The notes below the pieces were generated by a model. That model ran no database searches and was not told the DNA's origin. It saw only the letters and a list, made by a program, of their open reading frames with translations. Below, one piece after another: positions 48,161-55,474 of a stretch of DNA of 64,000 nt. Position 1 is the stretch's first letter. Each line of letters begins with the position of its first letter. The translations under genes were made by a program, and so were the position numbers. This stretch comes from Cohnella hashimotonis. Lineage in GTDB: Bacteria; Bacillota; Bacilli; Paenibacillales; Paenibacillaceae. The stretch spans positions 6,448,001 through 6,512,000 of the forward strand of contig NZ_JAGRPV010000001.1 of the NCBI RefSeq assembly GCF_030014955.1. The letters run 5' to 3'.

Positions 48161-49111
48161 TCAGTACACCCCCTCTTCGCCCATCCGTCTCGCCAGCGTG
48201 TTGGCCAGCACCAGCAGGATGCAGCCGATGATCGACTTGAACAGCCCCGCAGCCGCCGTCAGGCTGAATTGCATGGTGCCGAGCCCGACGCGGAACACGT
48301 ACGTGTCGATGATGTCGGATACGTCGTAGACGGTCGGATTGTACATGACCAGCACCTGCTCGAAGCCGGCGTCCAAAATGTTGCCGATTCGTAGCAGCAG
48401 GATCACGATAATCGTCGCGCGAAGCCCCGGCACCGAGATATGCCAGATCTGCCGCCAGCGGTTCGCCCCGTCCACGGTAGCGGCCTGATAGAGCTCGTCG
48501 TTGATCCCGATGAGCGCGGCCAGGAAGATGATCGCGCCCCAGCCCGCTTCCTTCCAGATGTCCGACGCGATCAGGATCCAGCGGAACCAGCCCTCCTCGG
48601 TGAGGAAGAAGATCGGCTTGAAGCCCATGAGCTCGATCGCTTTGTTGACCATTCCGCTGCTCGGGGACAGCAGGTCGATCGCGATCCCGCCGATGATGAC
48701 CCACGAGATGAAGTGGGGCAAATACGTCATTGTCTGGATGGTCCGCTTGAGCCGGATATATTTCATTTCGTTAAGCAGCAGCGCCAGAATAATCGGTACC
48801 GGGAAACCGAAGACCAGCTTCATCAGGCTGATCGCCACCGTGTTCCGTACGACCTGGGGGAACTCGTCGAACAGGAACAGCTCTCGGAAAAACCGGAATC
48901 CGACCCACTCGCTGTCGAGCACGCCTTGCATCGGGTTGTAGTCCTTGAATGCGATAATGACGCCGTACATCGGCAAATATTTGAAAATCACGATCAACGC
49001 GATCGCGGGCAGCGCCATCAAGTACAAATCCCAGTGCTTGCGAATCGCCCTCAGCGGACCGCCCGTCGCCGCCAAGTCGGGACGCGGCAGTCCCGTATTC
49101 GTTTTCGCCAT
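48161..49111 (-). CDS. Sugar ABC transporter permease (LplB/YteP type)
   Basis: 316 residues; the start MAKTNTGLPRPDLA has AAGGAG six bases upstream. An ATG 39 bp earlier lies very near the predicted -10 region. Six helices. The EAA loop is YQAATVDGANRWRQIWHISVPGLRA; the N-terminal DLYLMALPAIALIVIFKYLPMYGVIIAFKDY and the C-terminal AAGLFKSIIGCILLVLANTLA are typical. First gene of the second importer's transport operon (two permeases, then the binding protein), with its own promoter and a TTTTACTTTAAACG box upstream. Confidence 0.93.
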   Translation of the reverse strand: MAKTNTGLPRPDLAATGGPLRAIRKHWDLYLMALPAIALIVIFKYLPMYGVIIAFKDYNPMQGVLDSEWVGFRFFRELFLFDEFPQVVRNTVAISLMKLVFGFPVPIILALLLNEMKYIRLKRTIQTMTYLPHFISWVIIGGIAIDLLSPSSGMVNKAIELMGFKPIFFLTEEGWFRWILIASDIWKEAGWGAIIFLAALIGINDELYQAATVDGANRWRQIWHISVPGLRATIIVILLLRIGNILDAGFEQVLVMYNPTVYDVSDIIDTYVFRVGLGTMQFSLTAAAGLFKSIIGCILLVLANTLARRMGEEGVY

Positions 49112-49149
49112 GTTCGTCTCCTTCGTCAGCCGTTTGGGTCCCTGCATCA

Positions 49150-49201
49150 ACTATAGCGCGGGCCCGATCGCGGCAGTAGACGAATGGTTTTACTTTAAAC
49201 G
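49150..49201 (-). promoter_or_regulatory. Promoter and TTTTACTTTAAACG box of the second importer operon
   Basis: On the minus strand TATAGT (49150-49155) serves as -10 box. No good -35 box is seen, which fits an activator-dependent promoter. The + strand box TTTTACTTTAAACG (49188-49201) matches both repeats at 4244-4296. The distance from GTAAAA to the -10 box (38 bp) is nearly that in the two LipO promoters (39 bp). Confidence 0.55.
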
Positions 49202-49224
49202 CAACATATTTGCGGTTGTTCGCG

Positions 49225-49257
49225 AAAAACGGCATCCGACCGGGTTCGTCGAATGCC
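49225..49257 (-). terminator. Terminator of the AraC/kinase/regulator operon
   Basis: GGCATCCGAC (49231-49240) and GTCGAATGCC (49248-49257) form a stem with one mismatch; on the minus strand it is followed by G and TTTTT (49225-49229). It lies 37 bp past the response regulator stop. Confidence 0.85.
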
Positions 49258-49293
49258 GCTGCCCTTGATTGCCTCTGCCTTGCGCGGTCAAGC

Positions 49294-50901
49294 TTACATG
49301 TCGCTCGGCTTGATGCCCCAATATTTCTGGAAGCTCTTGGAGAAATAATTAACGTGCTTATAGCCGACTTGCTCCGCCGCCTCGTACACCTTCGCGCCTC
49401 CCGCGAGCAGCGCCTTCGCTTTCTCCATCCGCAGGCGGAGCACGCTCTCCGAGAAGGAGCTGCCCGTCACTTCCTTGATGATACGGCTAGCGTACGAGTA
49501 ATTGATATACAGCTTGGCCGCGACAATATAGAGACTGAGTTCCTCCTCGCCCAGATGCGCTTCGACGTAGGCCATGATCTCTCCGACGGTCACGTGCGTG
49601 CCGGATCGGCGCCGCTCGGCGACGGAGCGGCCGATGCGCGTCATCATCCGCTCGAGCCAGGTCATCACTTGCTCCTTCGTCAGCAACTGGTTGAAGTTCA
49701 TAAAATCCTCGTAGTCGGCGCCAAGCGTCTCCCGCAGGCTCCAGCCGTGCGCATGGACGATTCGCGTGAGCAGCGCCGTAATCCGCAGCAGCATCTCCTT
49801 GGCGTCCGCGAGCTGGCGGCCGGGCGAGAAGCCTTTCTCCATGAGCGCCGCGATCAGCTCCGCCCGCCTACCCTCGCTGTCGGTATCGATTGCGATCTCG
49901 ATCTCCTTTTCCACATCGTTCATGTTGAGCCAGGACGCGTCGGCCGGGACGTCGTGCCGATAGCGGATGATCGTCTCGCGGCCCAGCACGATCCGCTCCT
50001 GCAGCGCCATGCGGCACTGCTTGTACGCGACCGGCAGCAATGCGGGATCGGTCACCTCGGCACCGATACCCACACTCGCCGTCAGCTTCAGACAATCCTT
50101 CACCGTGCCGAGCAGCTTCCCGAGCCGCTGATCCGCAAGCTGGCGAAGCGCTTCTCCGCCGGCCGCGGACGAGGCGATAAAGATGACCGCCGTCAAGCCG
50201 TCGTCGTCCTGCAGCGCGATGGCCTCGAACGCTTCCTCCTCGGCATCCGCCAACACATCCTTTGCGATATTAAATAAAGCAAACTGCAGCAAGGCGCGCT
50301 CGTCCGACGGGAACCGGGCGTCGTCGCCCGCGGTCGGGTCCATGTCCACGACGGCGGACAACAGCATTTTTCCTTGCAGGGCAAAGCCGATCTCCTCGCT
50401 GCGTTTGGCTAGCTCCCATCCGGAGTAGCGGCCGTTCAGCCAGTTTTTGTAGAACAGTTCCCTCAAGCGGGGCAGATGCTCCTTCCACCGGCGTTCGAGC
50501 TGCGACAGGTTGTGGTGGTCGTACAGCTCCTGCTCGCGCAGCTGCTTGGCCTTGAGGACGGTGTCCAGGATCAGCTCGTTCTCCGCAGGCTTCACCAAAT
50601 ATTTGAACACGCCCTGGTCGATGCTCTCTCTCGCGTATTCGAACTGATCGTAGCCCGTCAAAATGATGACCTTCGCGTGCGCATAATCGCGCTTCAGCAG
50701 CTTGGCCAGCTCCAGTCCGTCGATGTCGGGCATATGGATGTCCGTAACGACGATATCGATATGCGCCTCGCGCATCGCGGCGATCGCTTCCCTGCCGTTC
50801 TCCACCGCCCCGGCCACCTCGATGCCGTGCGCCTCCCACGGGATGCCCAGCGCGATCCGCTCCCGGACGCGGTACTCGTCTTCGACGATCAGCAAGTTCA
50901 T
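49294..50901 (-). CDS. Response regulator, YesN/AraC type (second system)
   Basis: 535 residues. The receiver domain has VEDEY acidic residues and phospho-acceptor Asp54 in IVVTDIHMPDIDG. The central helical part is of YesN length. AraC-type DNA-binding motifs end it (LSLYIVAAKLYINYSYASRIIKEVTG, then VYEAAEQVGYKHVNYFSKSFQKYWG). The start overlaps the kinase gene's end. It is followed by a terminator and then the transport operon, which it presumably activates, perhaps through the TTTTACTTTAAACG box at 49188-49201. Confidence 0.93.
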   Translation of the reverse strand: MNLLIVEDEYRVRERIALGIPWEAHGIEVAGAVENGREAIAAMREAHIDIVVTDIHMPDIDGLELAKLLKRDYAHAKVIILTGYDQFEYARESIDQGVFKYLVKPAENELILDTVLKAKQLREQELYDHHNLSQLERRWKEHLPRLRELFYKNWLNGRYSGWELAKRSEEIGFALQGKMLLSAVVDMDPTAGDDARFPSDERALLQFALFNIAKDVLADAEEEAFEAIALQDDDGLTAVIFIASSAAGGEALRQLADQRLGKLLGTVKDCLKLTASVGIGAEVTDPALLPVAYKQCRMALQERIVLGRETIIRYRHDVPADASWLNMNDVEKEIEIAIDTDSEGRRAELIAALMEKGFSPGRQLADAKEMLLRITALLTRIVHAHGWSLRETLGADYEDFMNFNQLLTKEQVMTWLERMMTRIGRSVAERRRSGTHVTVGEIMAYVEAHLGEEELSLYIVAAKLYINYSYASRIIKEVTGSSFSESVLRLRMEKAKALLAGGAKVYEAAEQVGYKHVNYFSKSFQKYWGIKPSDM

Positions 50902-52703
50902 GCGCGCTCCTCCGTCCGGATCGGAATGATTAACGTTACCTTCGTACCGACATATTCCTCGCTCTCCACGAGCAGATCGGCCGCCTCGCCGTAATAAAGC
51001 TTGAGCCGGGACTTGACGTTCTTGAGCCCGAAAAACCGGCTCGACGGACTGTCCTGCGGCAGCCGGTACAGCTTGCTCGTGATTGCGCCAAGCTCCCGGC
51101 GAATCTCCTCCAGCCTGGACGGCGGCATGCCGGCGCCGGTATCCGCCACTTCGACGATAAGACCGCGCCGGTCCAGTCCAGACCGGATGCGCAGCTCGCC
51201 GTCCATCGCATCCTTTTCGATCCCGTGGATAATCGCGTTCTCGACGATCGGCTGCAGCAGCAGCTTCAGCATCGGAATGTCCTTCGTGTCTTCCGCAAGC
51301 TCGATATCCGCTGTAAAATGCGCCGTGCGCATCTGCTGGACGCGAATGTAATACATCAGATGCTCCGCCGTCTCCGCCAGCGTGAAGTCCTGCCTGCCCT
51401 TGCCGAGGCTGACCCTGAAAAACTTGGCCAGGTTCAGCACCATGTCGCTGATCTCCCGCATGCCGTGCTTGACGGCGACGGAATAGATGGAATCGAGCGT
51501 GTTGTACAAGAAATGCGGGTTGATCTGGGACTGCAGCAGATTAAACTCCGACTTGGCGATGCGCAGCTCCTTCTCGTAGTTCTCCTCGATCATGATCCGC
51601 TGGGCGGCCGCCATCTGATTGAATCCGTCCATGACATGGCCCAGCTCGTCGCGGCGGACGTGCTTGATCTGATGCGTCAGATTGCCGTTTTTGACCAGCT
51701 TGAACGCGCCGGACAGCTGATAGAGCGGCCGTAAAATCTGGATGTAGACGAGCCAGGCGATCCACATGGCAAGCAGGATGCTGAGCACGATCGTCAGGTA
51801 GGTGAACAGCTGCAGCCGGTGCGATTGCTTGAAGATCTCCGCCTTCGGCTGCTCCAACTGAACGGACCATGCGCCGCCCGACTCGCGAATCGTGAACAGC
51901 TCCTGTCCGCGGACGCGCGCCGCCCCGGCGTTCGTCTCGAGAATCCGCTTGTCGCCGTAGAACAGCGAGATGTTCATGTCCGCGGACGTCTGCAAATGCT
52001 GAATGATGTCCTGCAGCGCCGTCTTGCGGACGGCGAAGATCAGCACGTTGGGCTCGGGCGATTCACTCAGCACATCGAGCAGCCGGATGTAGTAAAGGCT
52101 GTCGTCCTTCAGATACCGGTTGGCTCCGCCGCCATTTCCACTGCCATCGTCATTGCCATCGTCATTGCCATCGTCATTGCCATCGTCATTGCCATTCCCC
52201 TCGCCGTCTCCGCCGCCGCCCGGTTCCGGGACGTACATCAGCAGCGCGCCGACACCGCGCACCGCCTGCCGGAACCAGGCTTCCTCCTTGATCCGCGGCC
52301 AGCGGATGCCGCCGAGCGTCGTGGAGACGCCGTTGCCGCTCTCGCCGTGCAGGATATAGGCCTCCTTGATCGAACCGTTGATGTTGGTCAGGGAATTCAG
52401 CTGCTGCTGCACGGTATGGACGTCGTACAGATTGTCCGGGGTGAACGGGTCCCGCTTGTCCCGCCAGATGTTGACGATGCTGGGGTTGGAGCTGACGAGC
52501 AGCGTCTGCTGATCCATGTTGTTCGCCATCTGTTCCATGTAGGCAAGCGTCGTCTGGAGGGCGCCTTTCGTACGCTCGCGGATCTGCTCGTTCATGATCC
52601 GCTGCGAGTAGTTGTTCGCGAAAAGACTGACGACCACGAGCGGGATCAGAATCAGGATAAAGGTGAGCGACAGCTTGAACTGCAATCCCTGCGTCTTTTT
52701 CAA
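50898..52703 (-). CDS. Sensor histidine kinase, YesM type, with Asn-Asp-Asp-Gly repeats in the sensor domain
   Basis: 601 residues. Helix one is at about 10-30, the external sensor spans 31-297, helix two is at about 298-320, then HAMP. His397 lies in SQINPHFLYNTL and the ATPase site in IVENAIIHGIEKDAM. The start is a TTG overlapping the AraC stop (TTGA) with GGAGG upstream. An oddity is residues 162-194 of the external domain, a Gly/Asn/Asp run with four NDDG tetrapeptides encoded by a 12-bp DNA repeat; this is likely a flexible, perhaps calcium-binding loop, and its copy number could vary. Partner of the overlapping YesN-like regulator. Confidence 0.92.
   Translation of the reverse strand: MKKTQGLQFKLSLTFILILIPLVVVSLFANNYSQRIMNEQIRERTKGALQTTLAYMEQMANNMDQQTLLVSSNPSIVNIWRDKRDPFTPDNLYDVHTVQQQLNSLTNINGSIKEAYILHGESGNGVSTTLGGIRWPRIKEEAWFRQAVRGVGALLMYVPEPGGGGDGEGNGNDDGNDDGNDDGNDDGSGNGGGANRYLKDDSLYYIRLLDVLSESPEPNVLIFAVRKTALQDIIQHLQTSADMNISLFYGDKRILETNAGAARVRGQELFTIRESGGAWSVQLEQPKAEIFKQSHRLQLFTYLTIVLSILLAMWIAWLVYIQILRPLYQLSGAFKLVKNGNLTHQIKHVRRDELGHVMDGFNQMAAAQRIMIEENYEKELRIAKSEFNLLQSQINPHFLYNTLDSIYSVAVKHGMREISDMVLNLAKFFRVSLGKGRQDFTLAETAEHLMYYIRVQQMRTAHFTADIELAEDTKDIPMLKLLLQPIVENAIIHGIEKDAMDGELRIRSGLDRRGLIVEVADTGAGMPPSRLEEIRRELGAITSKLYRLPQDSPSSRFFGLKNVKSRLKLYYGEAADLLVESEEYVGTKVTLIIPIRTEERA
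52143..52190. repeat. 12-bp repeat inside the kinase gene
   Basis: Four perfect copies of GCCATCGTCATT (minus strand AATGACGATGGC, coding NDDG) in frame. The period is a multiple of three, so copy-number change would alter loop length and keep the frame. Confidence 0.9.
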
Positions 52704-53578
52704 TCCGTCGCCTCCGTCCCGGCCTTACCCGTCTCGCCGCGCCTTGCCTTCCGCCAGTGGCCGGGCGGCATGCCGTAAAATTTGCTGAACGCGTGCGTAA
52801 ACGCATAGGCGTCCGAGTAGCCGAGCATGGCGGCGATCTCCACGATGGCGTAGCCAGCGCTTAGCAGGTCGGCCGCCTTGTCCATGCGCAGCTTCTGCAA
52901 ATAGTGGATGGGAGAGATCCCCATCCGCTCCGTGAAAAGCTTGGAGAAATAGGCGCGGTGCAGAGACAGGTAATCCGCGACGTCGTGAACGGAAATTTTC
53001 TCCGTATAGTGGGTATCCATATAGGCGACGCTGCGGGCGATCCAGCTGTCGATGCCTTGGCGCGTCCGCTCCGCCTCTCCCTGCGGAACAAGCAGCGCGA
53101 ACACCTGGTATAGAATGGCGCACAGCTCGAGATGGCGTTTCAAGTCGTATTTTCGGGGATGAAAAAGCAGCCGCAGCGCGGCTTCGAGCTCCTTGCCCAG
53201 CACGCCCGTCAGGAAGGGCATGTGCCGGCTGAGGCCCGCGCGCTCGAACAGCCCGGGGACATGCGGACCATCCATGGAGATCCAGATCATCTGCAGCTCG
53301 CGATGGCCCGGCGCCAGGCGGTAGCGGTACGTATCTCCGGGGAACATGCCGAAGCAATCGCCCTTGGACAGTACGACCCGCTCTCCGCCGTGATCGAACT
53401 CGACCTTGCCTTCCGTGATAAAGTGCACGTTGTAGTATTCCAGGATCTTCAGGCCCGTCCGATAAGTCGGCTTGGCCACGTTTCGGCCGATGCGAAGCGG
53501 CCAGATGCCCCCTTTGCAGGCAAGATCGTCGGGGATGAACAGCTGCGATTCGAACCACTCGATGGCGGTCTCCTGCAT
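52700..53578 (-). CDS. AraC family transcriptional regulator (second importer)
   Basis: 292 residues. Cupin-like N-terminus (about 30-130: YYNVHFITEGKVEFDHGG, then LSKGDCFGMFPGDTYRYRL). The C-terminal two helix-turn-helix motifs are HDVADYLSLHRAYFSKLFTERMG and IVEIAAMLGYSDAYAFTHAFSKFYG. The start is the ATG with GGGGAGG upstream. It heads the AraC-kinase-regulator operon and overlaps the kinase by 4 bp, an uncommon arrangement that puts three regulators in one transcript. A consensus promoter with a cre-like core lies 31 bp upstream. Confidence 0.9.
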   Translation of the reverse strand: MQETAIEWFESQLFIPDDLACKGGIWPLRIGRNVAKPTYRTGLKILEYYNVHFITEGKVEFDHGGERVVLSKGDCFGMFPGDTYRYRLAPGHRELQMIWISMDGPHVPGLFERAGLSRHMPFLTGVLGKELEAALRLLFHPRKYDLKRHLELCAILYQVFALLVPQGEAERTRQGIDSWIARSVAYMDTHYTEKISVHDVADYLSLHRAYFSKLFTERMGISPIHYLQKLRMDKAADLLSAGYAIVEIAAMLGYSDAYAFTHAFSKFYGMPPGHWRKARRGETGKAGTEATD

Positions 53579-53608
53579 GACGCCTCCCCTTTCCGCATAA
53601 TCCCCCCT

Positions 53609-53639
53609 ATTATAGCAAGCGCTTTCCAAACGCTGTCAA
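53609..53639 (-). promoter_or_regulatory. Consensus promoter of the AraC/kinase/regulator operon
   Basis: On the minus strand TTGACA (53634-53639) and TATAAT (53609-53614) are both perfect, with a 19-bp spacer. The spacer contains GGAAAGCGCTTGCT, a partly degenerate cre-like palindrome. The long spacer suggests regulated use. Confidence 0.7.
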
Positions 53640-53649
53640 TCGGCCTTCA

Positions 53650-53688
53650 GCATAAAAAACCTCATCGCCCGAAGAGGTTTCTTATGCT
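53650..53688 (-). terminator. Terminator of the Rieske/amidohydrolase genes
   Basis: GCATAA..ACCTC and GAGGT..TTATGC form a stem around ATCGCCCGAA, with a T-run on the minus strand (from 53654-53659). It lies 38 bp past the Rieske stop codon. Confidence 0.75.
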
Positions 53689-53726
53689 TCCATGCCGCTA
53701 TCGATCATGCCGCCTCGTTCATGCCG

Positions 53727-54176
53727 CTATAGATGAATCATCACGTAGTCTTCTTCGACCGATACGCCGAATTTTTCCACGGTCACCTCGTAAGACTTCG
53801 TTCGCACCTTCCCGTCGACGACCATGCAGCCCGTCTTGATGTCGAACTCCCACTGATGCCACGGGCAGCGCACGATCTCGCCTTCCCGCTCGAAGCGGAA
53901 ATCGCCCGGCCCCGAAGACACGACGGCCGCGGTCACGAGTCCCTTGCAGAGCTCCGCTCCCTGGTGGGGACAAACGTTGCGCAGCGCGTGAAAGGCGCCC
54001 TGGATATTATAAACGCCGATGCTGCGCCCTTCCACCTCGACGATCTTGCGCGAGCCGGGCGGAATCTCGGATACGCGCGCGGCGCGGAACCGCTTGTCTG
54101 ACGAACCGGCCGGACGCATCGACTCGGCCGAATCCGGTCGCCGCGAATCTGAAAGCCGCCGCTCCGTCGCGCTCAT
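53727..54176 (-). CDS. Rieske [2Fe-2S] ferredoxin-like protein
   Basis: 149 residues. The cluster-binding boxes are Cys69-Pro-His71 (VCPHQGAEL) and Cys104-Pro-Trp-His107 (RCPWHQWEFD), both intact, in a domain resembling small Rieske ferredoxins of ring-hydroxylating oxygenases. The N-terminal 25 residues are polar and unstructured. The start ATG overlaps the stop of the amidohydrolase gene (ATGA), so the two are translationally coupled. No oxygenase large subunit or reductase is nearby. Its role is probably electron transfer to, or partnership with, a protein encoded elsewhere. Confidence 0.9.
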   Translation of the reverse strand: MSATERRLSDSRRPDSAESMRPAGSSDKRFRAARVSEIPPGSRKIVEVEGRSIGVYNIQGAFHALRNVCPHQGAELCKGLVTAAVVSSGPGDFRFEREGEIVRCPWHQWEFDIKTGCMVVDGKVRTKSYEVTVEKFGVSVEEDYVMIHL

Positions 54177-55303
54177 CCTTCCGCCTCCTTCTCGCGCGGC
54201 GGCAGACCGTACAGTTCGGCGGCGTTGTCGTAGTAGACCCGATCCGCTAGCCCGTCGGCCAGCTTGGGCAGCGCCTGCTTGGGCGAATCGTAGTCCCAAT
54301 GCGGGTAATCGCTGCAGTACATCAACGTTTCGTCGGCATGGATGCTGTCCAGCAGGGAGTCGAATATGGCCCGGTTCGGCGTCTCGTCGATCGGCTGCGT
54401 CGTGACGCGGACATGCTCGCGGAAGTATTCGCTCGGCCGCTTGCGGACCCACGGCGTCTGCACGCGCAGCCCCTTCCATTCCTGGTCCATCTTCCACAGC
54501 AAGGGCGCCAGCCAGAGGACGCCCGCTTCCTGCAGCACGACCCTGAGCGTCGGGAAGCGCTCGAACACGCCTTCGAAAATGAAGCTGGCCAGATGCGCCG
54601 CCATCGTCGACGGCCGCGCGCAGCGCGTCTCGATGTAATTCGTCACGTACCCGGCGCCCGTCGGCGGGCTGTTGATGCCCTCGCCTTCCAGGCCGACGTG
54701 GATCGTAAACGGCAGGTTGTGGCGCACGCACGCTTCATAGATCGGATCGTAATACCGGTTGCCGTAGGGCAGCGTCGCGCCGTTGCAGACGATGACCTGC
54801 ACCATGTCGGCTCTGCCGCCGACGCGGTCGATCTCCTTCGCGGCGAGCCGCGGCTCCTGCTTCGGGATCATGACCGAGCCCCGCAGCCGGCTGTCCCGCG
54901 ACAGCCAATGCTCGATCGTATAGTCGTTAATCGCGCTGCAGGTCGCAGCCGCGTAGTCGTAGTTGATCGTCGCCTGAATGCCGTAGCCTTCCCCGGTCAG
55001 AATGCCGTACGCGACGTTGTAGCGGTCGAGATGCTGCCGCTGCATGAGCGCCAGATCGCTGCCGGCGCGGCCGCCTTCCTCCGGATAAGCGTCGGCCATC
55101 CGGCCGCCGACCCCGCCGTTAAAGTGCATGCCGCCCGGATAGGCCGGTCCGTACGCCTCGACCAGCTCCCGGTAATGCCGCGGCAAATACGGCTTGATCT
55201 CTTCCAATCCCGAAATCTGGTGAATGTCGCAATCGATGATAGGTCGTTTGGCTTTGCTCTTCTTGTCCGCCGGCGCCGGCGTCTCGGCTTGCGAAGTCTG
55301 CAT
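54173..55303 (-). CDS. Amidohydrolase-2 family metal-dependent hydrolase/decarboxylase
   Basis: 376 residues with the ACMSD/gamma-resorcylate-decarboxylase type barrel. Metal ligands are visible in IIDCDIHQ near the N-terminus, in PFTIHVGLEG, and in the C-terminal CSDYPHWDYD. The family hydrolyses or decarboxylates aromatic or lactone substrates. The ribosome site GGAGG lies within the perfect palindrome GAGGTGCACCTC (55306-55317), which could fold over it. Coupled to the Rieske gene by a 4-bp overlap, which suggests oxidative breakdown of an aromatic-like compound. Substrate unknown. Confidence 0.88.
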   Translation of the reverse strand: MQTSQAETPAPADKKSKAKRPIIDCDIHQISGLEEIKPYLPRHYRELVEAYGPAYPGGMHFNGGVGGRMADAYPEEGGRAGSDLALMQRQHLDRYNVAYGILTGEGYGIQATINYDYAAATCSAINDYTIEHWLSRDSRLRGSVMIPKQEPRLAAKEIDRVGGRADMVQVIVCNGATLPYGNRYYDPIYEACVRHNLPFTIHVGLEGEGINSPPTGAGYVTNYIETRCARPSTMAAHLASFIFEGVFERFPTLRVVLQEAGVLWLAPLLWKMDQEWKGLRVQTPWVRKRPSEYFREHVRVTTQPIDETPNRAIFDSLLDSIHADETLMYCSDYPHWDYDSPKQALPKLADGLADRVYYDNAAELYGLPPREKEAEG

Positions 55304-55474
55304 GCGAGGTGCACCTCCAAGGTTTCAACGGAACCGCCGGGCGGCGCTTAGAAAGGCGTCCGGCGATTCGATTGCTTGACCTTCATGTTAAAGCGCAGGT
55401 CCTCGAACGCCAATGCTGCCTTGTCTGGCGTTTTTGCGACTTTGTAAGGTCACCCTCCTTAAGGTTCTAACGGT

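Noticed and set aside
55304..55474. Small peptide gene behind the AAGGAGG at 55454-55460 (minus strand)
   Set aside because: The ribosome-like site is strong, but the only start (GTG) lies one base from it, and the alternative frame ending ..KVKQSNRRTPF lacks a start. It may be a remnant or a chance match.
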